Assembly (NCBI RefSeq): GCF_023078455.1
Contig: NZ_CP095740.1
Location: 732,001 to 796,000 of the forward strand
Direction: 5' to 3'
DNA length: 64,000 nt
Source: Luteibacter aegosomatis
GTDB lineage: Bacteria > Pseudomonadota > Gammaproteobacteria > Xanthomonadales > Rhodanobacteraceae
Shown here: positions 23,533-33,474 of the stretch, in pieces
Numbering within the stretch: the first letter of the stretch is position 1
Layout of the letters: the number at the start of each line of letters is the position of its first letter
Translations under genes and position numbers: made by a program
Notes under the pieces: model-generated
Databases searched by the model: none
Told to the model about the DNA's origin: nothing
The model's input: the letters and a program-made list of their open reading frames with translations, nothing else

Positions 23533-24906
23533 TCAGCCCAACGGGCGCACGCGGAACGATCGTCCCTTGATCTTCCCCTCGCGCAAGCGCGCCAATGCCT
23601 TGCCCGCGAGATCGCGGCGAATGGCCACGTAGGCGCGCGTGGCGAAGACGTCGATCTTGCCCACCTCGTCGGCCTTCAGCCCCGCGTCGCCGGTGAGCGC
23701 GCCGAGGATGTCGCCGGGACGGAGTTTGTCCTTGCGGCCGGCATCGATCACGATCGTCTTGTTGGGAGCCAGGTTGAGCACCTTGCGGCCGTCGCCGGCC
23801 TTGGCCGGGTAGCGTGCCATGGGCGCGCCCATGCGCTCCTCGATGGCGCGGAGGCGGTTGAGTTCGCGCGAACCGGCCAGGGTGATGGCCAGGCCGCTGG
23901 CACCGGCACGGCCGGTGCGGCCGCTGCGGTGGGTGTGCGTGTCGGGGTCGTGCGCCACGTCGTAGCTCACCACCAGCGGCAGGCCGGCGATGTCGAGGCC
24001 GCGGGCGGCCACGTCGGTGGCCACCAGTACGTTGCAACTGCGGTTGGCGAAACGCACCAGGGCCTCGTCGCGGTCGCGCTGTTCGAGGTCGCCATGCAGC
24101 GCGAGGGCGGAGAAGCCGAGGCGGTCGAGTTCGGCGGCGAGGTCGTCCACGTCCTTGCGCATGTTGCAGAACACCAGCGTGGACTCGGGCTTTTCGTGGG
24201 TGAGGATGCGCGCGAGCACGGCGGTCTTCGCCGGCGGTTCCACTTCCACCACGCGCTGTTCGATGGTGGCTTCGGTGTGCGGCTCCTCGATGGTCACGAC
24301 CACCGGATCGTTCTGCATGCGTCCGCTCACGGCACGGATTTCCTCCGGGTACGTGGCCGAGAACAGCAGCGTCTGGTGGTGCTTCGAAATCCGCTTGACG
24401 ATGTCGTCGATGGCTTCGCCGAAGCCCATGTCGAGCATGCGGTCGGCTTCGTCGAGCACGAAGGTGGCGATGCCGCCGCCGTGCAGGCTGCCGCGCTTCA
24501 GGTGCTCCTGCACGCGACCGGGCGTGCCCACCACGATGTGCGGATCGTGTTCCAGCGAGGCGAGCTGCGGACCCAACGGCATGCCGCCGCACAGCGTGAG
24601 CAGCTTCACGTTGGGGATGTTGGTGGCCAGGCGGCGGATCGACTTCGCCACCTGGTCGGCCAGCTCGCGGGTGGGGCAGAGCACGAGCGCCTGCAGGCGG
24701 ATCACGTCGGGATCGAGGCGCTGCAGCAGCCCCAGGCCGAAGGCGGCGGTCTTGCCGCTGCCCGTGCGAGCCTCGGCCATCACGTCGCGACCGGCGAGGA
24801 TCGGCGGCAGGCTTTCGGCCTGCACGGGCGTCATGGACGCGTAGCCGAGGGATTCCACGGCGGCGAGCAAGGCGGGGGAGAGGGCGAGCTGGTCGAAGGC
24901 GTTCAT
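23533..24906 (-). CDS. dbpA: ATP-dependent RNA helicase DbpA
   Basis: A 457-residue DEAD-box helicase with all core motifs: Q-motif region MTPVQAESLP, motif I ARTGSGKT (about residue 46-53), PTRELA, VGTPGRV, VLDEADRM, SATYPEE (SAT), VATDVAARGLDIA and HRSGRTGRAG. The last 75 residues form the DbpA/CsdA RNA-binding domain (KDKLRPGDILGALTG, VFATRAYVAI), which targets the enzyme to hairpin 92 of 23S rRNA during 50S assembly. ATG 24906 gives the typical length; the long upstream frame extension is not part of the family. Confidence 0.95.
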   Translation of the reverse strand: MNAFDQLALSPALLAAVESLGYASMTPVQAESLPPILAGRDVMAEARTGSGKTAAFGLGLLQRLDPDVIRLQALVLCPTRELADQVAKSIRRLATNIPNVKLLTLCGGMPLGPQLASLEHDPHIVVGTPGRVQEHLKRGSLHGGGIATFVLDEADRMLDMGFGEAIDDIVKRISKHHQTLLFSATYPEEIRAVSGRMQNDPVVVTIEEPHTEATIEQRVVEVEPPAKTAVLARILTHEKPESTLVFCNMRKDVDDLAAELDRLGFSALALHGDLEQRDRDEALVRFANRSCNVLVATDVAARGLDIAGLPLVVSYDVAHDPDTHTHRSGRTGRAGASGLAITLAGSRELNRLRAIEERMGAPMARYPAKAGDGRKVLNLAPNKTIVIDAGRKDKLRPGDILGALTGDAGLKADEVGKIDVFATRAYVAIRRDLAGKALARLREGKIKGRSFRVRPLG

Positions 24907-25019
24907 GCCACATGATCGCACGAACCTCCGTCGATGCCTGTCGTAGACGTTTTTCGCCGGCTTAGCGGCTACCATCGCGGGGCGCCGCCGTCGCGGCATC
25001 TTTCGGCAGGGGAAAATCC

Positions 25020-28000
25020 ATGAATCGCACATACCGTCTGGTATGGAACCGCGCGCTGCGCGTCGTCCAGGTCGCTTCGGAGCTTTCGTCGTCGCCCGCA
25101 TCGCCGTCGCCGGGCGGCCGCTCGTCCGCGTCGCGCCTGAGCCCGTTCGGTCTCGCCCTGGCGGCCTGCGGCATGCTGGTGATGGCCTCGCCTAGCTGGG
25201 CGCAGGTCTGTGCCCAGTGCGGTGCCGCCGGCGGTGCCGCCACCAGCGATCGTGCGGCGAGCGGCGGCCAGGGCAACGGCCAGGGTGGCGCGGCGCAGAA
25301 CATCACCGGCACGCACGTCGAGATCGCGGGCGGATCGTCGTCGGGCGGCATCGGCGGCAGCGGTGCGACGGGCATCGATGTCAGCGGCTCGACCGGGCCG
25401 TCCGGTGGCGCGGGAGGAGGGACGGGGACGTCCATCAATGGCGTCCTCACCGGCGGCCAGGGGGCGGACGGGGCGTTCGATATCCACGTGCCGAGCGGCG
25501 GTGGCGGCGGAGGCGCCGGCATCTACAGCGTGGGCAGTCCGTTCAACACGGGAGTGGGAACCGTCGTGTTCGGTGGCGCCGGCGGCGCGGGCGGTGTCCC
25601 GGATGCGGCGGCGGGCGGTGCCGGTGGCGGCGGCGGCGGTGCGTCGGTGATCCTCGCCGCCGGGGGGAATGGCGGCGTGACGGTGGGTGCTTCGTCGAGC
25701 TTGATCGGTGGCGCGGGTGGGCATGGCGGCCAAGCCGCAGCTACCGCCCCAACCTTTGGCGGCGGCGGTGGCGGCGGCGGTGACGGCGTGCTGATTCTCG
25801 GCATCAACGCGAGCGTGAACGTCTCGGACACTACGAGCCTCATCCGTGGCGGTGCGGGAGGCGCGGGCGGCGTGGGTATCGGAGCCGGTAGCGGCCTGGA
25901 CGGAAACTCGGGTGCGGGCATCCGTGCCCTGGGCACGGGTCTGTCGGTTTTGAACTTCGGTACGATCCAGGGCGGCGACGCCACGGGCTCGGGTCAGGCG
26001 GGGGCGGCGATCGTCACGCAGTCCAACGCGGTCATCACCAACGGCGGAACGCTCTCCGGCGGTAGCGTCAACGGCGACTACGCCTCGTCGGTCGTCTTCA
26101 ACGGCGGTGGCGGCGTCATCACCCTAGCCAACGATTCCGTCGTGAACGGTGCGGTCGAACTCGCACCGGGCGCCACGGCCACGATCGTTCCCGCGGTGTC
26201 GTCGGCGATCTATGGCGCGAAGCTCGATGGCGGCGGCGCGTCGCTATCGCTCAACCTGGCCCAGGCGCTCGACATGGGCCGGGCGATCACCGGCACCGGC
26301 AATGTGACCAGCAGCGGAACAGGCGACCTGTACCTGCGCGGCCTGGACCTCGACGGCAACGCCAATTTCAACGCCTCGGGTGAGGTGCTCGCCATGACCG
26401 GCCCGATGCAGACCACCGGCTCGCAACACTACGCCGCACCGGTACTCGTCGCCGGGGACACGAACTTCATCAGCGGCGCGTCGTCGGTGACTTTCGATGG
26501 CACGCTCGACACCACGGGCGGATCGCACAGCATCACGGTGAATGCGCCCGTAGGTGCCGTCACCTTCCACAACATGATCGGACCGGGCAGCCTGCCGTCG
26601 TTGACGGTAGCGGCGGACTCGCTCGCCATCGGCGCCGTCAACGCGAGCGCGCTCACGCTGGCCATCACCGGTGACATCACCCAGGCCTCCGCCTTCTCGG
26701 TGACGGGAACGAGTCGCTTCATCAGCGGTGGCGACGTCATCCTGACCAGCGCCGGCAATGCCTTTGGCGGCGCCGTGAATCTCCAGGGGCGCAATGTAGC
26801 GGTCGCCACGTCCGGCAACCTCGCGGTCGACGCGATCGATGTCGGGGGCGCCGGCAACGTCGCGTTGTCCTCCGCCGGCACGCTCACGTTCGCGTCGCCC
26901 GTGTCGACGACGGGTGACATCGCGCTGTCGGGACGACTGACCTCGGCGCAACTGAGCGGCCACGACGTCACTCTCAACGCCATCGGGGGCTTTACCCTCA
27001 ACGACGACGTCGCGGCGAGTGGCCTTCTTTCGCTCGGCTCGACGGCGAACGTCAATCAGGTGGCTGGCGCGATCCAGGCCAACACGCTGACCGCGACGAC
27101 CGGGGGCAGCCTCACGCTGGGCGGTGCGGGCAACGCGATCGCGACCGTCGGCGACGTCACCGCCACCGATTTCTCCCTGGCCGACAGCGTCCCGGTCACC
27201 TTTGCCGGCAACGTGCAGGTGGGCACGTTCGAACTGGCCGCGAGTCAGGGCGCCACGGTGACCGGCTCGATCGTGGCCAACACCGTCGCCACCCTCGGTG
27301 CCGGTACGGTACTCAGCATCGGCAACGGCGGCACCAGCGGCTCGCTCACCGCCGACCTCATCGACCACGGCACGCTCGTCTTCAACCGCGCCGACACGGC
27401 GAGCTTCACCGAGGCCCTGGCCGGCGACGGCAGCCTCGTGAAACAGGGCGCGGGCAAGCTGCTGTTCGACGGCGACGGCTCGCCGTTCCAGGGGCAGACG
27501 CACGTCGAGGCGGGTGAACTCGTGGTGGGCAGCAGTGCCGGCAGCAACGCGAAGCTGGCGGGCCCGGTCGACGTGGCCGCGGGTGCTTCGCTCGGCGGCC
27601 ATGGCCGCATCCTCGGCAACGTCAGCCTCGACACCGGGGCGACGCTGTCGCCGGGCAATTCCATCGGCACGCTATCGATCACCGGTAACCTCGCGCTGGC
27701 GCAGGGCACCTCGATGACTGCCGAACTCGGCGCGTCCGGTGTCGGCGACAGCGTGGCCGTGGACGGCGATCTCTTCATCAACGGCACCACGGTCGACGTG
27801 GTCGACGCGGGCGGCATGGGGCCGGGCGTCTACAACCTCTTCTCGTATACCGGCGCACTCAGCGTCGCCAACGGAGGCCTCGTCTTCGGCAGCACGCCGG
27901 CGGGACATACCCTGCAACTGGTGACGCTGACCGGCGACAAGCGCATCAACATCGTGGACGCGACGAACGTCGCGCTGAACTACTGGAACGCGAACGGCGC

Positions 28001-30926
28001 AGCCGGTCCCACGCAGATGGGCGGCGGCAGCGGCACGTGGACCACGACGTCGCCGGTATGGACCGACGCGCAGGGCAGCATCACCGCCGCGATGAGCCCG
28101 CAGCCCGGATTCGCGGTCTTTGGCGGCGCGCCGGGCACGGTCTTCGTCAATGGCATCGACGGCGCCGTCACGGCGACGGGGATGCAGTTCCTGAGCGACG
28201 GTTATCGCGTGATGGGCGACGCGCTCGGACTCGTCGCGTCGGGTGGTCCGGTCATCATACGCGTGGGCAACGGCAACGAGAGCGGCAGCGGCTACGTCGC
28301 CACGATCGACGCGACGCTGACCGGCACGCAGGGCTTCACCAAGGCGGATGCCGGTACCCTCGTGCTCAATGGCAACAACCTGTATTCGGGCGACACGGCG
28401 ATCAGTGGCGGCCACCTCCAGGTAAGCGATGACGCCAACCTCGGCAACACCGCCAACGCCGTGGTGCTGCAAGGCGGCACGCTGCGCGTGACCGGCATCG
28501 GTTACGACGCCACGGATCGCGATCTCTCGGTGCTGCTCGACGGCGGCGTCGAGATCTCCGACCCCCGCAACGCCTTCGCCTGGAACGGCAACGTCAGCGG
28601 TGTCGGCACCTTGCACAAGCTGGGCGCCGGCACGCTCGTGTTCGATCATGCCAATGCGTTCACCGGTCCGCTGATCGTCGAGTACGGTACCTTGCGGGTG
28701 GGCGACAACGGCGCGATCGGTTCGGGTGCGCTCACCGTGCGCGACGGCGCCACGTTCGAAGCGGGCACCGACGGACTGGCCTTCGACAATGCGGTAGCTC
28801 TCGGCGGCCACGCCACGGTGGCCGTGAACGGTAACGACACCCTCACGCTCAACGGTGACCTGGCCGATGACACCGTACCGGGTACGCTGGTGAAAACCGG
28901 CACCGGCACGCTCGCGCTCACGGCACGTGGCACGTATACGGGCGGCACCGAGGTCGAAGCGGGCACGCTCAGCCTGGCCGACGGCGCTGCGGCGGGTACG
29001 GGCGCGGTGGCCCTGGACGACGGCAGCACGCTCGCGCTGGCGCAGCACGGCATGGTCGTCGCCAACGCGCTGACGGTGTCGGGCAGCACCACCGTCGATG
29101 TGGACGACGAGGCGACGCTCACGGGCGACATCGCCGATGGCGCGTCGGACGGAAGCCTCGTCAAGATGGGCGCCGGGATGCTCACGCTGACCGGCAACGC
29201 CGCGTACTCGGGTGTCACGACGATCGCCGACGGCACGCTGCGCGTGGGCGACGGCGGCACGCGCGGTACCTTGCCGTCCACCATCGTCAACCATGGCGAG
29301 CTGGTGCTGGACCGTTCCGACGATGTGGGCTACGCGGGTTCGATGTCCGGCGACGGTGCCTTCCGCAAGCTCGGTGCCGGCGTGCTCCATCTCACCGGCG
29401 ACAGCGCGGCGTTCACCGGTGCATCGTCCATCGAAGGCGGCACCCTCCAGCTCGACGGAACGCTCGGCGGCAGCCTGGCGTTGGCCGAGGGCTCCGTGCT
29501 TACCGGTACCGGCGCGGCCGGTTCGGTCACGTTCGCCGCCGGTGCCGACCTTTCGCCGGGCGGCGCGGGCACCATCGGCGCGCTCGCCTTCCACGGCGAT
29601 CTCGACATGGCGAGCGGCTCGCGTTACGTGGTGGACGTGAACGACGCGGGGCAGGGCGATCGTGTCACCGTGGACGGTCGGGCGCATCTGGGCGGCGGTT
29701 CGGTGGTGAGCCTCGGCACGGGCGGAAACTGGCGCGCGAACACGACGTACACCATCCTGTCCGCCGCGGGCGGCGTGGACGGCCGTTTCGCGGACGTGTC
29801 CAACGACCTGGCCTTCCTCGATCCGTCGCTGGGCTATACGGCCAACACGGTGGACCTGACGTTGAGCCGCAACGACACGACGTTCCCCGACGTGGCGACG
29901 ACGCGCAACCAGCGCGCGACCGCGGCGGGCGTGGAGTCGCTGGGCGAGGGCGTGCCGGTGTATGACGCGATCCTGGTCATGGACGCCCCCGGTGCGCGAC
30001 GTGCGTTCGACGCCTTCTCGGGCGAGATCCACGCCAACCTGCGCGGTGCCATCGCCGATGACGACCGCTACCAGCGCGATGCCATCCGGCAGCACCTGCT
30101 GGCGCGCGAGGATGCCGGCGCATGGGCATCGGCCTGGGGCCATTGGGGTGACCACGACGGCGATGGCAATGCGTCCCGGCTGCGCGCGAACGGCAGCGGT
30201 GTGATGGTGGGCGCGGACACGGCCGTCGGTGGCGATACGCGGATCGGCATCGCCCTGGGCGCGGGCCACGTGTCGGCATCCGCAGGTCGGGACGATGCGC
30301 AGGGCGACACGCGCACCGCGGCGATCTATGGCGGCGGCGAGTACGGCAACGTGTCGTTGCAGGCCGGTGCGTTGTACAGCCATCGCGATATCGATACGCA
30401 TCGCACGGTGGATGTCGACACGATCACGGGCCGTCTCGACGGCAGCCAGCGGGCGCGCTCCGCGCAGGCGTACGTCGAAGGGGCCTATGTCTTCCGCTTC
30501 GAGCGCGGCTCGGTCGACCCGTTCCTCAACGTGGCTCGCCAGCAGTTGCGCACGAATGCCCTGCACGAGCATGGCAACGCCGCGGCGCTGGACGTGATGG
30601 GGGAGAAGAGCGCGCAGACGTTCGCCACCGTGGGCGTTCGCGGAGGCTGGGATCTTTCCGCCCGGGGCGACGTCGGCCTCTTCGGCAGTCTGGGTTGGCA
30701 ACACGCGTGGGGTGATACGAACACCCTGAGTCGCCAGCGTTTCGCCGCAGGCGGCGATGCCTTCACGGTGGCCGGCACGCCGATCGCCGACGACGCGGGC
30801 GTGGCGACGTTCGGGTTGCGTTTCAGGCCGTGGGCGTCGGTGACGGTGGATGCCGCGTATGCGGGGCAATTCGCGTCGCATGCGAAGGATCAGTCGGCAC
30901 GGCTGAGCGTGGCCTGGGTCTTCTAA
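25020..30926 (+). CDS. Large autotransporter (type Va) with ESPR signal
   Basis: A 1968-residue surface protein. Residues 1-24 (MNRTYRLVWNRALRVVQVAS) form an extended signal peptide region, followed by a hydrophobic core and cleavage near SWAQ (about 60). The passenger begins with a Gly-rich low-complexity zone (to about residue 290), then many autotransporter-associated beta-strand repeats of the LVKxGxGxLxLTG type. From about 1690 comes the translocator beta-barrel (AWASAWGHWGD), ending in aromatic AWVF, the usual C-terminal signal for BAM. Repeated domains and an ordinary barrel suggest adhesion or biofilm function, but no specific activity can be read. The long antisense frames across this gene are GC-driven shadows. 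Confidence 0.93.
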   Translation: MNRTYRLVWNRALRVVQVASELSSSPASPSPGGRSSASRLSPFGLALAACGMLVMASPSWAQVCAQCGAAGGAATSDRAASGGQGNGQGGAAQNITGTHVEIAGGSSSGGIGGSGATGIDVSGSTGPSGGAGGGTGTSINGVLTGGQGADGAFDIHVPSGGGGGGAGIYSVGSPFNTGVGTVVFGGAGGAGGVPDAAAGGAGGGGGGASVILAAGGNGGVTVGASSSLIGGAGGHGGQAAATAPTFGGGGGGGGDGVLILGINASVNVSDTTSLIRGGAGGAGGVGIGAGSGLDGNSGAGIRALGTGLSVLNFGTIQGGDATGSGQAGAAIVTQSNAVITNGGTLSGGSVNGDYASSVVFNGGGGVITLANDSVVNGAVELAPGATATIVPAVSSAIYGAKLDGGGASLSLNLAQALDMGRAITGTGNVTSSGTGDLYLRGLDLDGNANFNASGEVLAMTGPMQTTGSQHYAAPVLVAGDTNFISGASSVTFDGTLDTTGGSHSITVNAPVGAVTFHNMIGPGSLPSLTVAADSLAIGAVNASALTLAITGDITQASAFSVTGTSRFISGGDVILTSAGNAFGGAVNLQGRNVAVATSGNLAVDAIDVGGAGNVALSSAGTLTFASPVSTTGDIALSGRLTSAQLSGHDVTLNAIGGFTLNDDVAASGLLSLGSTANVNQVAGAIQANTLTATTGGSLTLGGAGNAIATVGDVTATDFSLADSVPVTFAGNVQVGTFELAASQGATVTGSIVANTVATLGAGTVLSIGNGGTSGSLTADLIDHGTLVFNRADTASFTEALAGDGSLVKQGAGKLLFDGDGSPFQGQTHVEAGELVVGSSAGSNAKLAGPVDVAAGASLGGHGRILGNVSLDTGATLSPGNSIGTLSITGNLALAQGTSMTAELGASGVGDSVAVDGDLFINGTTVDVVDAGGMGPGVYNLFSYTGALSVANGGLVFGSTPAGHTLQLVTLTGDKRINIVDATNVALNYWNANGAAGPTQMGGGSGTWTTTSPVWTDAQGSITAAMSPQPGFAVFGGAPGTVFVNGIDGAVTATGMQFLSDGYRVMGDALGLVASGGPVIIRVGNGNESGSGYVATIDATLTGTQGFTKADAGTLVLNGNNLYSGDTAISGGHLQVSDDANLGNTANAVVLQGGTLRVTGIGYDATDRDLSVLLDGGVEISDPRNAFAWNGNVSGVGTLHKLGAGTLVFDHANAFTGPLIVEYGTLRVGDNGAIGSGALTVRDGATFEAGTDGLAFDNAVALGGHATVAVNGNDTLTLNGDLADDTVPGTLVKTGTGTLALTARGTYTGGTEVEAGTLSLADGAAAGTGAVALDDGSTLALAQHGMVVANALTVSGSTTVDVDDEATLTGDIADGASDGSLVKMGAGMLTLTGNAAYSGVTTIADGTLRVGDGGTRGTLPSTIVNHGELVLDRSDDVGYAGSMSGDGAFRKLGAGVLHLTGDSAAFTGASSIEGGTLQLDGTLGGSLALAEGSVLTGTGAAGSVTFAAGADLSPGGAGTIGALAFHGDLDMASGSRYVVDVNDAGQGDRVTVDGRAHLGGGSVVSLGTGGNWRANTTYTILSAAGGVDGRFADVSNDLAFLDPSLGYTANTVDLTLSRNDTTFPDVATTRNQRATAAGVESLGEGVPVYDAILVMDAPGARRAFDAFSGEIHANLRGAIADDDRYQRDAIRQHLLAREDAGAWASAWGHWGDHDGDGNASRLRANGSGVMVGADTAVGGDTRIGIALGAGHVSASAGRDDAQGDTRTAAIYGGGEYGNVSLQAGALYSHRDIDTHRTVDVDTITGRLDGSQRARSAQAYVEGAYVFRFERGSVDPFLNVARQQLRTNALHEHGNAAALDVMGEKSAQTFATVGVRGGWDLSARGDVGLFGSLGWQHAWGDTNTLSRQRFAAGGDAFTVAGTPIADDAGVATFGLRFRPWASVTVDAAYAGQFASHAKDQSARLSVAWVF

Positions 30927-30936
30927 GCCTCGCTCC

Positions 30937-31132
30937 GTTGCGTTCGCGGACAGGGTCCGCTCCCACCCTTCGGTAGCGACCGTCCTACCGAAGGGGTGGG
31001 AGCGGCCCCTGTCCGCGAACGCGACGAAGCGATCGCTTCAAGGCACCCCCGCCTTCCGACAGCGACCTTCCTACCGAAGGGGTGGGAGCGGACCCTGTCC
31101 GCGAATGCGACGAAGCGATCGCTTCAAGGCAA
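30937..31132. repeat. Intergenic palindromic repeat, family A (GGACAGGGTCCGC subtype), one and a half copies
   Basis: A full inverted unit (30937-31025) of GCGTTCGCGGACAGGGTCC plus TCCCACCC...GGGTGGGA and the mirror arm, followed by a second half unit; about 60 bases (30985-31045 and 31071-31131) are repeated directly. The repeat overlaps the 3' end of the convergent Mrr-like gene by a few codons and may act as a bidirectional transcription end or message stabiliser. Confidence 0.75.
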
Positions 31133-31918
31133 CTCGGGCGTCGTCCGTTCGAGGATCTTCATGGCCTCGGCGTTCTGCCGGGTCCACTCGGCAAGCGCCC
31201 GTTTGGACATCGGTGCGCCATGCACCACCGCCGGGTGCCCGTCGACCGTGCTGACGACCTCGGTCACCGGTCGGGGCGCGTGCACTGCCGACGGTGTCAC
31301 CGCTTCGGTGGCGCGCGCGTGCAACGCCATCGTCCGCGCGTGCTGGATCTCCTGGATGTAGAAGACATAGAGCATCGCCAACGCCACGCCCATCACGCCC
31401 ACCGCGGCGATCGCGGCGGCGATGTGGGAGCGCGGGCTCAGGCCGGTCTTGGACGGACCTGGAAGGGAAGAGGTTGCCCACGTGGGCAGCGGCGGCAGCT
31501 CGGGCGCCGGTTCGGCGACGGGCCCCAGCATGGCCCGCACGCCGCGTCCGTCGATGAGGCGGATATGGCGGAACTTCGCGGCGGCATCGATGGCCGCCTT
31601 GGTGAACTCGCCCGAGGTGATCACGATGGCGCCGGTCGCCGCCGCGGTATGCATCACGCCGATCAGTTCATGCACGGCGTTGTGCGGCACCTGGAACGCG
31701 GTCCAGTGCTTGCACTGCACGAGGATGGTCTCCAGGTCGCGATACAGCAGCAGGTCGATGCCGCCGTCGGTGCGATGGCCGCCCTCGCCGGTGCCGCGAT
31801 GTTCCACGCGATAGCCCAGCTGACGGAAGTGGTCGGCGATGAGCCGCTCGAACGCCTGCCACGATACCCGGGTCAGTGCGTCTTCATAGCGATGGCGAAC
31901 GGGTTTGAAGCCGCTCAT
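31124..31918 (-). CDS. Membrane-anchored restriction endonuclease-like (Mrr_cat) protein
   Basis: A 264-residue protein. Residues 18-125 form an Mrr-type nuclease domain: WQAFERLIADHFRQLGY, then GGID (D55), and VQCKHW with Q68 and K70, the D-QxK active-site pattern, followed by the INTSGEF-like ITSGEFTKAA. A proline-rich linker leads to one membrane helix (about 163-188), and the C terminus is predicted periplasmic. Mrr-like nucleases cut modified or foreign DNA; a membrane tether is found in several uncharacterised relatives. It stands alone, not in the defence island. Activity is inferred from conserved residues. Confidence 0.82.
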   Translation of the reverse strand: MSGFKPVRHRYEDALTRVSWQAFERLIADHFRQLGYRVEHRGTGEGGHRTDGGIDLLLYRDLETILVQCKHWTAFQVPHNAVHELIGVMHTAAATGAIVITSGEFTKAAIDAAAKFRHIRLIDGRGVRAMLGPVAEPAPELPPLPTWATSSLPGPSKTGLSPRSHIAAAIAAVGVMGVALAMLYVFYIQEIQHARTMALHARATEAVTPSAVHAPRPVTEVVSTVDGHPAVVHGAPMSKRALAEWTRQNAEAMKILERTTPELP

Positions 31919-32132
31919 CGCGGCGATTCCCAGGTGCAGAACGACATGCGGCGCCCATGAGCGCCCAATACGACTTCCATGGCTTCCCCTGTCGCGATCC
32001 GGGTCCGGGCCGGATGCATCGCCGGACTATAACGGGTTTTTCGTAAGCTTCCGCTAGGAAAAAGTCGGCTGGCCGATTATGTGCATCGTTGGGTCTCATA
32101 ATGGACGGAACCCTTCGGCACTGGGACATGGA

Positions 32133-33464
32133 ATGAAACGTAAGCACCTATGGTGGATCGCCTTGGTCTTGCCGGGCATGGCCACGGCGGCGGGATTCGA
32201 TTGCGGCAAGGCGTCTACCGCCGGGGAAAAAGCGGTTTGCGCATCGAAAGACCTCTCGGCCCTGGACGGCAAATTGTCCGATGCGTTTCGTGATGTGCTG
32301 AAGACCCATCCCGAGCTCGCCGACGACCTGCGCCTCGACCAGCGTCACTGGCTGGCGACGCGCGACGACACGGCATGGACGTTCTCGTCGGGCACGGTCG
32401 GCGACACCCTGCCCCAGGTGCTCGCCGACCTGTATCGCCACCGTATCGAGGTGCTGCAAGGCATCGACCGCAAGCCACCTCCTCCGCTGGATACGTTGAA
32501 GGCCGGCGTGGCGAAACTGCCCGCGGGGCCGGACGACGTCCTCGATGCCCTGGCCAGGGAGGGTGTGCTCACCCTCGCCACCGATCGCCGCATCGACGAT
32601 CCGAAGCGGCTTCCTTTCGAGCCCGATGCCGCCTTGCGCAAGGCGCTCGATGACGCGGGCGATCGCCTGGTGGATCGCGTGTTGCCCGGTTCCCCGGTGA
32701 GTTCGGTGTACTTGATCGGAGGAACGGCGTCGTGTTACGTCGAAGCGCCCTACCGTCTCGACGGCAAGCGCGCCGTCGCCATCGCCATGCCGCCGGTGTG
32801 GGGTGACGGCGATTGCATGCTTCGGCACGCGTTGGCCCGCGTCGGTCGCGACGTGGCCGCATTGCGCATGGAGGCCTCCGATGCCGACGAGGTGACGCTG
32901 GACGCCAGCCGCTGGGACGGACAGCGGTTTGCGCCCGGCCAGACGTTGTCGCTGCGCTTCGATCATGCGTTGTCGCTGGAAGGGTCGGCGTGCACGCCGG
33001 CCCAGTCGCCTTGCGACGACTTCGCCACGCAGGCGATGTCATGGGTGGCGCGCTACGACCTCCGTCCGCAGGCAGGCACGATCGACCGCCTGCCGAAGGG
33101 CGCCGACAAGGCGGCCTATGAGGCGGCGGTGGCGGTGGCACGCGCCAGGGGAGGGCTGCTGGACGGCAAGAACGACGCCGGTTTCGCGGTGCTGCCGGAC
33201 TTCGGCGGCCGGGTGGCCTCGGGCAGGATGACCGGCTACGACAGCGAAGCCACCCCGTTTCCGCTGGTGTTTCGCGGTGAGACGCTGATGGGCCTCATCG
33301 GTCATGGCCACGTCGGCTGGCGTACCAACGGCGACTGGCTGGTGTCGGCGTGGCGCCTGAAGAACGGTACGCTGGAGCCGGTGGCCTCGGCCTACGTCGA
33401 GGTCAAGCGCGGGCGCCTGCTGTTCTCGTCCGTCGTACCTCCGGGCCCGCGTGCGGAACATTGA
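32133..33464 (+). CDS. Exported LprI-type (lysozyme-inhibitor-like) protein
   Basis: A 443-residue exported protein with signal peptide MKRKHLWWIALVLPGMATA. Residues 20-105 match the LprI N-terminal domain (FDCGKASTAGEKAVCAS with paired cysteines, then LDQRHWLATRDD). The remaining 330 residues are not recognised and contain further paired cysteines (ASCYVEAPYRL, GDCMLRH, SACTPAQSPCDD). LprI-like domains were described as lysozyme inhibitors in mycobacteria; in Proteobacteria the role is unclear. The ATG at 32133 precedes a clear signal peptide. Confidence 0.75.
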   Translation: MKRKHLWWIALVLPGMATAAGFDCGKASTAGEKAVCASKDLSALDGKLSDAFRDVLKTHPELADDLRLDQRHWLATRDDTAWTFSSGTVGDTLPQVLADLYRHRIEVLQGIDRKPPPPLDTLKAGVAKLPAGPDDVLDALAREGVLTLATDRRIDDPKRLPFEPDAALRKALDDAGDRLVDRVLPGSPVSSVYLIGGTASCYVEAPYRLDGKRAVAIAMPPVWGDGDCMLRHALARVGRDVAALRMEASDADEVTLDASRWDGQRFAPGQTLSLRFDHALSLEGSACTPAQSPCDDFATQAMSWVARYDLRPQAGTIDRLPKGADKAAYEAAVAVARARGGLLDGKNDAGFAVLPDFGGRVASGRMTGYDSEATPFPLVFRGETLMGLIGHGHVGWRTNGDWLVSAWRLKNGTLEPVASAYVEVKRGRLLFSSVVPPGPRAEH

Positions 33465-33474
33465 GGAGCCGACG

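Noticed and set aside
27672..30881. 1069-codon open frame on the minus strand inside the autotransporter gene
   Set aside because: Arg/Val/Gly-rich product with no motif; a codon-bias shadow of the GC-rich plus-strand gene.
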